DNA of 64,000 bases from Micrococcales bacterium (lineage in GTDB: Bacteria; Actinomycetota; Actinomycetes; Actinomycetales; Cellulomonadaceae), in contig WQWY01000001.1 of the NCBI GenBank assembly GCA_009785115.1, positions 1-64,000 on the forward strand, written 5' to 3'. Below, piece by piece: positions 17,133 to 26,028 of this stretch. A model generated the notes under the pieces. That model ran no database searches. It was not told where the DNA came from and saw nothing but the letters and a program-made list of their open reading frames with translations. The position numbers were made by a program, and so were the translations under genes. The stretch's first letter is position 1; each line of letters starts with the position of its first letter.

Positions 17133-19046
17133 GTGAGCACTCGGAAGCTTCCCGCTGTCCTCGACCAGGTGACCCTGGCACCGGAGGTACGAGCCGCGTT
17201 GCAGGCAAGTCCCCGCATCGTGATCCCGAGCTCCCGAGAAGAGATGTACGAGCTGGCGCTCGGCCCTGACGGGGGGCCTGAGTTCGAGGTGCGCTTCGAG
17301 GCGGGCGGCACGTCGGTCCACGAGGCGACCGTGGTGCGCGCGAAGAACGGCCTCGCGGTGAACTACGTCGAGGACTACATGCGCCGCCGCGATCCCAACT
17401 CGATGCGGATCGGTGACGACCTGCCCTCGGACAAGCCTCGCTTCGCCGACACGTACGGCAAGCCGTTCGCTCCCTTCCGGGCCAAGACCCTCGAGTGGCT
17501 GGGCACGCAAGAGCTGATCGTCGTCCCGTTCAAGGCCGGCGGGTCCGTCCACGGGTACCCGTCCCTGGCGATCGTGCCGCTGCAGGCGGCGTTCTTCGCG
17601 TTCGCCCTGGGCGACCTCCAGGGCTGGGTGACCTTCGAGGACGTCGGCGCGTTCACCCCGCGTGCGCTGATCGTGGCCGCACCGCCCTTCCGGCACACCG
17701 ACTTCGGCGGCAAGCAGGTGGTGGTGCACAACCGCTCCGAGACCCTGCACGAGATCTGGTCGTACAACCTGTACCCGGGGCCGAGCGCCAAGAAGGGCGT
17801 GTTCTCGGTGCTGCTGGACATCGGCCAGCACGAGGGCTGGCTGACCACCCACGCCTCCAGCGTCCAGGTCACCACCCCGTACGAGAACTCCACCGTCATC
17901 ATGCACGAGGGTGCCTCGGGCGGCGGCAAGTCGGAGATGGGCCAGGAGATGCACCGCGAGGAGGACGGGCGCATCCTCGTCGGCGTCAACGTGGTGCGCG
18001 ACGAGCCGTACCACATCACCCTCTCCGAGGTGTGCTCGATCGCACCGGTCACCGACGACATGACCTTGTGCCACCCGTCGATCCAGCGCGACATGGGCCG
18101 CATGGTCGTCACCGACGCCGAAGAGGGCTGGTTCGTGCGGGTCGACTCGTTGACGGAGTACGGCACCGACCCGACGTTCGAGCGGGTGGCGATCCAGCCG
18201 CCGGAGCCGCTGCTGTTCCTCAGCCTGCAGGGCCGCGCTGACGCGACCGTGCTGCCGTGGGAGCACAGCATGGACTCCAACGGCAAGGTGACGCCGAACC
18301 CGCGCATCGTCGTCCCCAGGCGGTTCATCCCCAACGTCGTCAACGAGCCGCGCGAGGTGGACGTGCGCACGTTCGGTGTGCGGATGCCTCTGTGCACCAA
18401 GCAGAAGCCCACCTACGGGGTCATGGGCATGCTGCACATCGTCCCGCCGTCGCTGGCGTGGCTGTGGCGGCTGATCGCCCCGCGCGGCGACAAGAACCCG
18501 TCGATCGCCGAGGGCGCGGCCGACGAGGCGACGCTGAAGCTGGGCGGCCTGGTCTCTGAGGGCGTCGGCTCGTTCTGGCCGTTCTCCACCGGCACGAAGG
18601 TGGGCGGGGCGAACCTGCTGCTCGAGCAGATCTTGCGTCACGAGCGCACCCGGTACGTGCTGGTGCCCAACCAGCACGTCGGCGCCTACAAGATCGGCTT
18701 CGCCGCCCAGTGGCTGGCCAGGGAGTACCTGGCCCGTCGCGGCGGTGGCCGCATCTACCGTGACCAGCTGGTGCCGGCCCGGTTCCCGCTGTTCGGGTAC
18801 CGGCCCGCGGAGATGAAGCTCGACGGTCAGCAGATCAGGCCCACCCTGCTCGCACCAGAGTCCCAGTCGCAGGTCGGCAAGAAGGCCTACGACGCGGGCG
18901 CGAAGTTCCTCGCCGAGTTCTTCAAGTCCGAGCTCCCCCAGTACCTCACCCCCGAGCTCCACCCCCTCGGCAGGGAGATCATCGAGGCCTGCCTCGCCGG
19001 TGCCCCCATCGACGAGTACGAACGCCTCACCCCCCTCTACGTCTGA
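17133..19046 (+). CDS. DUF4914 family protein with P-loop
   Basis: 637 aa from the GTG at 17133, chosen because GAAGGAG sits 5 nt upstream. The whole protein matches what I know of DUF4914, a large bacterial family without assigned function. A Gly-rich loop HEGASGGGKSEM with Lys266 resembles a kinase or PEP carboxykinase-type nucleotide-binding loop, and conserved His, Asp and Trp-rich patches follow. There is no signal or transmembrane segment. It stands alone, with hairpins and repeats rather than partners around it. Confidence 0.8.
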   Translation: MSTRKLPAVLDQVTLAPEVRAALQASPRIVIPSSREEMYELALGPDGGPEFEVRFEAGGTSVHEATVVRAKNGLAVNYVEDYMRRRDPNSMRIGDDLPSDKPRFADTYGKPFAPFRAKTLEWLGTQELIVVPFKAGGSVHGYPSLAIVPLQAAFFAFALGDLQGWVTFEDVGAFTPRALIVAAPPFRHTDFGGKQVVVHNRSETLHEIWSYNLYPGPSAKKGVFSVLLDIGQHEGWLTTHASSVQVTTPYENSTVIMHEGASGGGKSEMGQEMHREEDGRILVGVNVVRDEPYHITLSEVCSIAPVTDDMTLCHPSIQRDMGRMVVTDAEEGWFVRVDSLTEYGTDPTFERVAIQPPEPLLFLSLQGRADATVLPWEHSMDSNGKVTPNPRIVVPRRFIPNVVNEPREVDVRTFGVRMPLCTKQKPTYGVMGMLHIVPPSLAWLWRLIAPRGDKNPSIAEGAADEATLKLGGLVSEGVGSFWPFSTGTKVGGANLLLEQILRHERTRYVLVPNQHVGAYKIGFAAQWLAREYLARRGGGRIYRDQLVPARFPLFGYRPAEMKLDGQQIRPTLLAPESQSQVGKKAYDAGAKFLAEFFKSELPQYLTPELHPLGREIIEACLAGAPIDEYERLTPLYV

Positions 19047-19168
19047 CCCCCGAGGCCCGAGCCGAGGACACCGCTACCGACCTGGTGGTTCACCCCACGA
19101 GACCGACGGCCCCCTCGGTTCGGGCCTCTGGCCTGCGCACCAGCAGTACCGCTCTTCCCGAGCTGTCC

Positions 19169-19510
19169 TCACGAATCTTCATCGCACCTTCGCGCTGCGG
19201 TGTTGGGTATCGAGGATTCAAGATTCAGCCATAAAACTGGGCGCACACCGCCGAGCATCACGAACCCCGCTGGGTAGTAGTCGCCGTCGTCGGCCAGGTA
19301 GCCATCGGCGCCCACGGTGGCAACGCACGCCGGGCCGAGGGTGGGGGAACGCAACCACCAGCAGCCGCGATGGCCCTCCGGATCCACGGCTATCCCCTCT
19401 CCCACTTCTCGCTTGAGGTCGAGGGATCTCACCTCTTCGCTACTCAGAAGAGAGACCTTCTCTCTCGTGGCACCATCTGAGTCTTGAGGATCCCAAGAAT
19501 CGATCGACAT
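19169..19510 (-). CDS. DUF6273-like C-terminal domain, probable remnant
   Basis: 113 aa. The pattern KVSLLSSEEV, then CWWLRSP, a GADGYL segment and finally GGVRPVLWLNL is the signature order of the DUF6273 domain found mostly in Firmicutes surface or secreted proteins. Those proteins usually have a long N-terminal part that is missing here, and there is no signal peptide. The stretch is next to a toxin-antitoxin pair and an unexplained small ORF, as in small horizontally acquired patches. It may be a decayed gene. Confidence 0.5.
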   Translation of the reverse strand: MSIDSWDPQDSDGATREKVSLLSSEEVRSLDLKREVGEGIAVDPEGHRGCWWLRSPTLGPACVATVGADGYLADDGDYYPAGFVMLGGVRPVLWLNLESSIPNTAARRCDEDS

Positions 19511-19576
19511 CGGCCCGGTCTCCGTCCAAAAACGGTCGCCCTTGCCCAGGACGACAGGGGAACGTCACGCAGCATT

Positions 19577-19768
19577 TCATCGCCGAGCGACCGCCTTGCG
19601 ATGCCGGTCCGCCCTCTCAGCCATCTCCAGCGTGTCGAAGTACCACTCGGTGCGCGGCCCCTGCCGTTCCGCCTGCTGAGACAGGGCCACGGTCTGTGCC
19701 GTCGCGCTAGTTGCCGACCGCATCCGGTAGGAGGCCTCCGGGCCCGGATCGTTCGTTCCGCTCGTCAC
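19577..19768 (-). CDS. Small hypothetical protein, 63 aa
   Basis: A short polar frame with a plausible C-terminal amphipathic helix (TLEMAERADRHRKAV). No family is recognised. It lies between the DUF6273-like remnant and the VapBC-type pair. It may be spurious. Confidence 0.3.
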   Translation of the reverse strand: MTSGTNDPGPEASYRMRSATSATAQTVALSQQAERQGPRTEWYFDTLEMAERADRHRKAVARR

Positions 19769-19954
19769 CGCTGACCTCTCGCTCCCCTGACCCGACCTGA
19801 CGGTTCAGCGACCAGGCTCCTCGTCTTCTCAAGGAGCCTACTGACGACCTCCGCCACCCGGAAGAGAGACCGCGCACCACGGCTCTCCCACTGAGCAGCC
19901 TCCTGCTTCGTCCACAGACCATCCGAGGCCGTCCGCCGTCATGCCCGGGCGTGC

Positions 19955-19980
19955 TACTATCGCCTTACCTCTGAGTAAGG
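19955..19980 (+). promoter_or_regulatory. Promoter and operator of the VapBC-type operon
   Basis: A TACTAT -10 box (19955-19960) is followed by the inverted repeat CCTTAC-N6-GTAAGG (19963-19980), which would cover the transcription start and includes the AAGGAG Shine-Dalgarno sequence. Antitoxins of this type bind such repeats to repress their own operon. Confidence 0.6.
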
Positions 19981-19987
19981 AGCAATC

Positions 19988-20233
19988 ATGCCGATCGCGA
20001 CAGTGACGAGCAAGGGGCAGATCACGGTGCCGAAGGCGGTCCGGGAGGATCTCGGGCTCGCGCCAGGGTCGCAGGTGGTCTTCGCGCGTGAACCTGACGG
20101 TGGGTATCGGATCGAGCGGCAGGCCAGGCCCGTCGCGCGACTCGCTGGGGTGCTGCGTCACGACGGCCCGGCGAAGACTCTGGACGAGATGGAGCAGGGC
20201 ATCGCGGAGGCTGTCACCGAGGGGTACCGGTGA
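19988..20233 (+). CDS. vapB: AbrB/SpoVT-type antitoxin (VapB-like)
   Basis: 81 aa. The N-terminal ATVTSKGQITVPKAVREDLGLAPGSQVVF is a swapped-hairpin AbrB DNA-binding domain (residues ~3-35; only its motif core TSKGQITVPKAVR is diagnostic). The C-terminal ~35 residues form an acidic helix that should neutralise the toxin. It overlaps the downstream PIN toxin gene by 4 bp (GTGA), the usual antitoxin-first order, and probably represses its own promoter through the upstream inverted repeat. Confidence 0.92.
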   Translation: MPIATVTSKGQITVPKAVREDLGLAPGSQVVFAREPDGGYRIERQARPVARLAGVLRHDGPAKTLDEMEQGIAEAVTEGYR

Positions 20234-20619
20234 TCGGGCTCGACACCAACGTCGTCGTGCGGTTTCTCGTCGGGGACGACCCGGTGCAGACGCGCGCGGC
20301 CCGCGAGGTCTTCGCCGGTCTGAGCGCCGACAACCCTGGCTATCTGAGCCTGGTGGTGTGGGTCGAGACCTTCTGGGTGCTGACCCGGACCTACAAGCAG
20401 GCGCCCGGCGACGTCGTCGCGGTGCTGGCCGGCCTGTTGGCCAGCGATGAGATCGTCAGCCAGGCCGAGGCCGAGGTGCGCGACGCGCTGGCCGACGCCG
20501 CCCGCGGTGCCGATCTCGGTGACGCCCTGACCGCGCGGGCAGCCCGAGCGGCCGGCTGCACGGAGTCGGTGACCTTCGACAAGAAGGCGGCCAAGATGCT
20601 CGGGTTCCGTCTCCTCTGA
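20230..20619 (+). CDS. vapC: PIN-domain toxin (VapC-like RNase)
   Basis: 129 aa. Conserved acidic residues of the PIN fold are visible: Asp5 in GLDTNVVVRFL, Glu46 in VWVETFWVL, Asp96 in GDALTARAA and Asp114 near FDKKAAK. It is a Mg-dependent endoribonuclease that typically cleaves tRNA or rRNA. GTG start overlaps the antitoxin stop. Confidence 0.93.
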   Translation: MIGLDTNVVVRFLVGDDPVQTRAAREVFAGLSADNPGYLSLVVWVETFWVLTRTYKQAPGDVVAVLAGLLASDEIVSQAEAEVRDALADAARGADLGDALTARAARAAGCTESVTFDKKAAKMLGFRLL

Positions 20620-20717
20620 CCGTAGGGCCCGACGCGGCGTCCAGAGCATGGGACCGTTTGCACCGCCTGGTGGGGGCGGTGAGGATCGTGATCGCTACCG
20701 GCGAGAACGAGGTCACG

Positions 20718-23483
20718 ATGAGCACAAGCACCACGGGCGCGGACACCACCGCTGTCGAGGCTCCGTTCGCCTTGGACGGTGAGGAGGTGCTGCGTCACCT
20801 CGAGGCCAGCGCTGACGGGCTGACCAGCGCAGAGGCGGGTCGCCGACTCGCGCGAGGGGGACGCAACGAGCTGCCGGAGCCGCCGCGTGCGCCGTGGTGG
20901 CGGCGGTTCGTCGGGCACTTCGAGGACGTGCTGATCTACATCCTCCTCGCGGCCGCGAGCCTCAAGGCGGTGCTCGGCGAATGGGTGGACTTCACGGTCA
21001 TCTTGGCCGTGGCGGTCATCACCGCTCTGATCGGGTTCCTCCAAGAGGGGCGGGCGCAGAAGGCCCTCGACTCGATCAAGGGGATGCTGTCGCTGGACGC
21101 CCAGGTGCGCCGCGACGGCACGTGGGGCCTGGTCGACGCCGCCGCGCTGGTGCCTGGCGACCTGGTGCGGGTGCGCGCCGGTGATCGGGTGCCCGCTGAC
21201 GTGCGTGTGCTGTCGGCCACCAACCTCCAGGTCGAAGAAGCAGCACTGACCGGGGAGTCCGTGCCCTCGGTCAAGGACGTCGCACCGGTTGGTGCCGACG
21301 CCGGGGTGGGTGACCGCACCTCGATGCTGTTCTCCTCCACGCTGATATCGACCGGTGTCGGTGAGGGCGTGGTCACCACGACCGGCGCGGGAACCGAGAT
21401 CGGGAAGATCCAAGCCCTGGTCGCTGAGGCCGACCGTCTGGACACCCCGCTGACGCGCCGTCTCACGGCGCTGGGCAAGCACCTCGCGATCATGATCGGG
21501 GTGATGGCCCTGGTCATGCTGGTGATCGGCCGGGTGATCCACAACTTTCCCCATGACGAGCTGATCTCGGCGGCGATCGGGTTCGCCGTGGCCGCCGTGC
21601 CCGAGGGTCTGCCGGCGCTGGTCACCGTCACCCTGGCGCTCGGGGTGCGGCAGATGGCCCGCCGCCGGGCGATCACCCGTCGCATCACCTCGGTCGAGGC
21701 GCTCGGTTCGGTGACCACGATCTGCTCGGACAAGACCGGCACGCTCACCCAGAACGAGATGACCGCCCGCGTCGTGGTCACCCCCGCCGGGACGTACACC
21801 GTCGACGGCCAGGGCTACGCCCCCGACGGCCAGGTGCTCGACGCCGCCGGGGAGCGGGCCACCGTCGACAGCCACCCCGACCTGAGGGCTCTGGCCTACG
21901 CGGTGGGGTGCGCCAACGACGCCAAGATCGAGCAGGCCGACGGCCTGTGGAGGGTGGTCGGGCAACCCACCGAGGGTGCGGTGGAGGTGCTGGCCGTCAA
22001 GGCCGGCGCCGACACCGACGCGGTGACCCGGGTGGCCCAGGTGCCGTTCGAGTCGGCCACCAAGCTGTCCGCGACCCTGGACGACGTTCCTGGGACGGGA
22101 CGCGTCGTGCACGTGCTCGGAGCACCTGACCGTCTGCTGGAACGGTGCACCGACCAGTGGTCTCCGGTGGGGAGCACCCCGCTGGACATGGCGACCTGGG
22201 TGCGCGTCAACGACGAGCTCGGTGCCCAGGGCCTGCGGGTGCTCGCGGCGGCGTCCGTCCGCACCTCGTCACGTCCGGCGTCGGCCGACCCTGACGCGCT
22301 GAGCCTGGCTGACCTGGACACCGGGCTGACCTTCCTCGGCCTGGTGGGCATCGTGGACCCGCCGCGCCCCGAGGCGACCGCCGCCGTCGCTGACTGCCAC
22401 ACGGCGGGCATCGGCGTGAAGATGATCACCGGCGACCATGCCGGCACCGCCGTGGCCATCGCGCGCGAGCTGGGCATCATCGGCGCCGACGAGGAGGCCG
22501 AGGCCCTGACCGGGCCCGAGCTCGAGACGATGACCCAGAGCGAGCTGCGCCGCCGGGTGCGTGACGTGGACGTGTTCGCCCGCACCAGCCCCGAGCACAA
22601 GATCCGGATCGTGAAGGCGTTGCAGTCTCACGGCGAGGTGGTCGCGATGACCGGTGACGGCGTCAACGACGCCCCGGCGCTGACCCGGGCCGACATCGGT
22701 GTGGCGATGGGCATCAAGGGCACCGAGGCGACCAAGGAAGCCGCTGACATCGTGCTGGCGGACGACAACTTCGCCACCATCGAGCGGGCGGTCGAAGAGG
22801 GCCGGCGCATCTACGACAACATCCACAAGTCTGTGGTGTTCCTGCTGCCGACCAACGGCGCCCAGTCTCTGGTGATCCTCGTCGCGGTGCTGTTCGGGAT
22901 GAGCCTGCCCCTGGCCCCGGTACAGATCTTGTGGGTCAACCTCGTCACCTCGATCACCCTGTCGCTCGCGCTGGCCACCGAGCCGGGCGAGCCGGGGATC
23001 ATGCGCCGTCCGCCGCGCTCACCGGACGAGACCCTGCTGCCTCGTGCGTCGCTGACCCTGGTGCTGCTCACGTCGGTGATCATCGGCGCGGCGACCCTGC
23101 TGGTGTTCGAGCTGGAGCGCATGAACGGCGTCGACATGGCCCGGGCGCAGACCGCTGCGGTCGGGATGCTGGCCCTCAGCCAGCTCGCCTACCTGTTCAC
23201 CTGCCGGTTCTTGACAGCGACGAGCCTGCACCCGCGCGCCCTGCGAGGAAACCCGATGATCTGGGTGGCCGCCGGTGCGCTGATGGCGCTCCAGCTGGTC
23301 TTCACCTACGCCCCGTTCATGAACGCCTGGTTCGGCTCGGCCCCGCTCTACTGGCGCGACTGGGTGCTGATGATCGCCCTGTCGTTCGTCGTCCTGCTCC
23401 TCACCGAGACCGCCAAGGCGGCGAGCCGCCTGCTCGCCCACCCCCGCCCCACAGAGGCCCTCTCACGCGAGGTGCGGATCTAG
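20718..23483 (+). CDS. P2-type cation-transporting ATPase
   Basis: 921 aa. In order: an N-terminal cation-ATPase domain, membrane helices, the TGES actuator loop, PEGL in M4, the phosphorylated Asp338 in SDKTGTLTQNEM, TGDGVNDAPAL in the P domain and six C-terminal helices. It pumps a cation across the cell membrane. M6 reads NLVTSITL where Ca-ATPases have an Asp (NLVTDG), so calcium specificity should not be assumed. The ATG at 20718 has GAGG 5 nt upstream. Confidence 0.93.
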   Translation: MSTSTTGADTTAVEAPFALDGEEVLRHLEASADGLTSAEAGRRLARGGRNELPEPPRAPWWRRFVGHFEDVLIYILLAAASLKAVLGEWVDFTVILAVAVITALIGFLQEGRAQKALDSIKGMLSLDAQVRRDGTWGLVDAAALVPGDLVRVRAGDRVPADVRVLSATNLQVEEAALTGESVPSVKDVAPVGADAGVGDRTSMLFSSTLISTGVGEGVVTTTGAGTEIGKIQALVAEADRLDTPLTRRLTALGKHLAIMIGVMALVMLVIGRVIHNFPHDELISAAIGFAVAAVPEGLPALVTVTLALGVRQMARRRAITRRITSVEALGSVTTICSDKTGTLTQNEMTARVVVTPAGTYTVDGQGYAPDGQVLDAAGERATVDSHPDLRALAYAVGCANDAKIEQADGLWRVVGQPTEGAVEVLAVKAGADTDAVTRVAQVPFESATKLSATLDDVPGTGRVVHVLGAPDRLLERCTDQWSPVGSTPLDMATWVRVNDELGAQGLRVLAAASVRTSSRPASADPDALSLADLDTGLTFLGLVGIVDPPRPEATAAVADCHTAGIGVKMITGDHAGTAVAIARELGIIGADEEAEALTGPELETMTQSELRRRVRDVDVFARTSPEHKIRIVKALQSHGEVVAMTGDGVNDAPALTRADIGVAMGIKGTEATKEAADIVLADDNFATIERAVEEGRRIYDNIHKSVVFLLPTNGAQSLVILVAVLFGMSLPLAPVQILWVNLVTSITLSLALATEPGEPGIMRRPPRSPDETLLPRASLTLVLLTSVIIGAATLLVFELERMNGVDMARAQTAAVGMLALSQLAYLFTCRFLTATSLHPRALRGNPMIWVAAGALMALQLVFTYAPFMNAWFGSAPLYWRDWVLMIALSFVVLLLTETAKAASRLLAHPRPTEALSREVRI

Positions 23484-23528
23484 GAGCCAGCACCTGGCAC
23501 CCACCGGGTCGGACGCCGGGGAGCCAGG

Positions 23529-23534
23529 TACATT
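23529..23534 (+). promoter_or_regulatory. -10 box (TACATT) of the mycothiol fusion gene
   Basis: TACATT is followed after 7 nt by the GTG at 23542, consistent with a leaderless message. Confidence 0.55.
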
Positions 23535-23541
23535 GCGGCGC

Positions 23542-25560
23542 GTGGTCGTCCCGTCTTCGCTGCGTGTGCTCACCTCTCTGCGCGTGCTCATGGTGTCGAT
23601 GCACACCTCTCCGATGGACGCACCGGGGTCGGGGGACGCGGGGGGCATGAACGTCGTCGAGCTGCACGAGGCGCAGGCGCTGGCGGCCCTCGGGCACCGG
23701 GTCGATCTGGTCACTCGCCGTAGCGACCCCGCTCAGCCGGACGCCGTGGCGATAGCCCCGGGGGTCACGCTGCGTCACCTGGACGCGGGGCCCGCGCGGA
23801 TGCTGGCCAAGTCCGCGATCGACCAGCACATCCCTGAGTTCACCGAGGCTCTGGCAGCGGTGGGCGAGAGCCTCGCCGCCCCTGGTGCCGCGCCGTTCGA
23901 CATCGTCCACTCTCAGCACTGGATGTCAGGGGTGGCCGCGCTGCCGCTGGCCCGCGCCTGGGGTGTGCCCCACGTGCAGAGCTATCACTCCGTCGCCGCC
24001 GTGCCTGGGTCGGACCTGAGCGACGGCGAGCAGCCCGAGTCACCGGCACGCGTGCCCGGCGAGGCGCTGCTCGCGCGAGAGTCTGACCTGGTCGTGGCCA
24101 TGTCCGCCGCGGAGGCCAGAACCGTCGTCGAACGCTGCGGGGCCGACCCGGACCGTGTGGCCATCGTGCCGCCCGGTGTCGACCTCGACCTGTTCCACCC
24201 GCTCGGCGTCGGTGACGACCCCGTCCCCGACGGGCTGGCGGGGCTCCCCCTCGAGCGTCCGTTCGTCGTGCTCGCCGCCCGTCTCCAGCCCTTGAAGGCC
24301 CCCGACCTGGCTCTCGTCGCTCTCGCGCAGGTGCCCGAGCCGATCCGGCCCGACCTGGTGATCGCCGGGGCCGACTCCCCCGACTTCGCCGACTACCAGG
24401 CCCTGCTGCACCGCCTCGTCGGTGAGCTCGGTCTGGACGGCTCTGTGCACATGATCGGCACCCAGCCCCGCCCCGACCTGGCGTGGCTGCTGCGTCACGC
24501 CAGGCTCACGCTCGTGCCCAGCCACTCGGAGACCTTCGGGCTGGTCGCGCTGGAGTCGGCCGCCTCGGGGACCCCCGTCATCGCGGCCGCCACCGGGGGG
24601 CTCCGCGAGGCGGTGGTGCACGGCGAGTCCGGGCAGCTGATGGACTCACGCCTGCCCGAGGACTGGGCCGTGGCGATGACCAAGCTGCTGTCCCGGCCCA
24701 CCACGCTGGCCCGCATGGGCACGGTCGCCCGGGTGCACGCGCGCCGCTTCCCGTGGGCAGCCACGGTCACCGAGCTGGTGCGCCTCTACAGGGGACTGCT
24801 CGAGCACCGGCCCGCGATGCCCGCCGCCCGCCCTCGGCGCTACCTGTTCGTGCACGCCCACCCCGACGACGAGACCCTCACCACGGGGGCCGCGATCCTG
24901 GCGCTGCGACGCCAGGGCGCCGAGCCTGTGGTGCTCACCGCGACGCGCGGCGAGCGCGGCGAGACCACGCCGCGGGTCGCCGCCCGGCTCGACCAGGCCG
25001 AGGGCCTGTCGGCCTACCGCCTGTCCGAGCGGGCCCGGGCCCTGGCGCACCTGGGTGCCGTCGACGCCGGGTTCCTCGGTGCGGGGGCCAACCGGGCTCC
25101 CGACAGCCAGGCGCACCGGTACGTCGACTCCGGCATGGTGTGGGTCACGGCGACGCAGGCGGGCCCCGACCCCGACTCCCCTCCCGACGCTCTCTCGCAC
25201 GCACCCCTGGCGCAGGTGGCCGCCGACGTGGTGGCCACCGCCCGTCACTGGCACGCCGACATCCTGGTCTCCTACGCCGCCGACGGCGGCTACGGCCACC
25301 CCGACCACGTGCGCTGTCACCACGCCACAGCCCTGGCGGCGGAGGAGCTGGGTCTGCCGTTCCTCCAGATCACCGAGGACGAGGCAGAGGGTGACGCGTT
25401 CGACGCGGGCCCTGACACCGCCCGTCTCGTCGCCGCCCACCGCGCCTATGCGAGCCAGATCACGGTAGATCCCGCGGGCACCACCCTGACCCACGTCGGC
25501 GGCCAACGAGCCCTGGTCGCCACGCGTACCCGCCTCGCGCCCCCGACCGGCAGCCCCTGA
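23542..25560 (+). CDS. MshA-MshB fusion: mycothiol glycosyltransferase and deacetylase in one protein
   Basis: 672 aa without a break. Residues ~15-425 are a GT4 glycosyltransferase with the MshA hallmark SMHTSP...GSGDAGGMNV and the C-terminal SHSETFGLVALESAASGTPVIA donor site. After a short Pro/Arg linker, residues ~433-672 form a PIG-L zinc deacetylase with HAHPDDE (His440, Asp443) and DGGYGHPDH (His586), as in MshB. MshA makes GlcNAc-inositol-phosphate and MshB later removes the acetyl group; these are normally separate proteins. The GTG at 23542 is chosen from its -10 box. Confidence 0.9.
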   Translation: MVVPSSLRVLTSLRVLMVSMHTSPMDAPGSGDAGGMNVVELHEAQALAALGHRVDLVTRRSDPAQPDAVAIAPGVTLRHLDAGPARMLAKSAIDQHIPEFTEALAAVGESLAAPGAAPFDIVHSQHWMSGVAALPLARAWGVPHVQSYHSVAAVPGSDLSDGEQPESPARVPGEALLARESDLVVAMSAAEARTVVERCGADPDRVAIVPPGVDLDLFHPLGVGDDPVPDGLAGLPLERPFVVLAARLQPLKAPDLALVALAQVPEPIRPDLVIAGADSPDFADYQALLHRLVGELGLDGSVHMIGTQPRPDLAWLLRHARLTLVPSHSETFGLVALESAASGTPVIAAATGGLREAVVHGESGQLMDSRLPEDWAVAMTKLLSRPTTLARMGTVARVHARRFPWAATVTELVRLYRGLLEHRPAMPAARPRRYLFVHAHPDDETLTTGAAILALRRQGAEPVVLTATRGERGETTPRVAARLDQAEGLSAYRLSERARALAHLGAVDAGFLGAGANRAPDSQAHRYVDSGMVWVTATQAGPDPDSPPDALSHAPLAQVAADVVATARHWHADILVSYAADGGYGHPDHVRCHHATALAAEELGLPFLQITEDEAEGDAFDAGPDTARLVAAHRAYASQITVDPAGTTLTHVGGQRALVATRTRLAPPTGSP

Positions 25561-25690
25561 CCGACCGCCAGCACGACGGCCCACGTCAGGTCGACGGTCG
25601 CGGCCGTCTCACCGGCATCAGGGCCGTCTCATCGGCGGGGTGCGCGGTCGTCCGTCACGACGGTGACGCGATAACCCATGCGTCGTGATC

Positions 25691-25858
25691 TCAGGTGGAG
25701 GTGGGCAGGTCGTGGCTGCCGCACCAGGACTGGAAGGCCAGGGGCTCGTCAGCGGCCCGCTGCCTCACCACGTCTGCGGCACCGGGCGCGGCCGGTGCGG
25801 CAGCGTTCGGCACTCGACGCGGCAACGGTATGCGCGGCGTGACGTCGCGGTCGTCCAT
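25691..25858 (-). CDS. Small peptide A, paralogue of peptide B
   Basis: 55 aa from the ATG at 25858, preceded by GAGAGGA. It shares with the 55-aa peptide at 28626-28793 the N-terminal pattern MDxxxxTPxxxLPRRVP and a later VVxxRA segment, while the C-terminal halves diverge (here one Cys in QSWCGSH). Equal length, a conserved leader-like N-terminus and variable tail suggest a processed or signalling peptide. It lies 170 bp downstream of the LuxR-type regulator on the same strand. Confidence 0.6.
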   Translation of the reverse strand: MDDRDVTPRIPLPRRVPNAAAPAAPGAADVVRQRAADEPLAFQSWCGSHDLPTST

Positions 25859-26028
25859 CTCTGCGGTGTCCTCTCGATGAGCCCTCGCTCGAGCACAAGC
25901 ACACCTATCGGCACCCTCGGTACCGTTCTCCACCATCAGGCGCGGGTGAGACGAGATCGTGGACCGGTCGGCGGAGCGTGCCACCCGCCACCCTCAGAGG
26001 GTCTTCGCCGCAGAGGCGCTGTCGCGTC

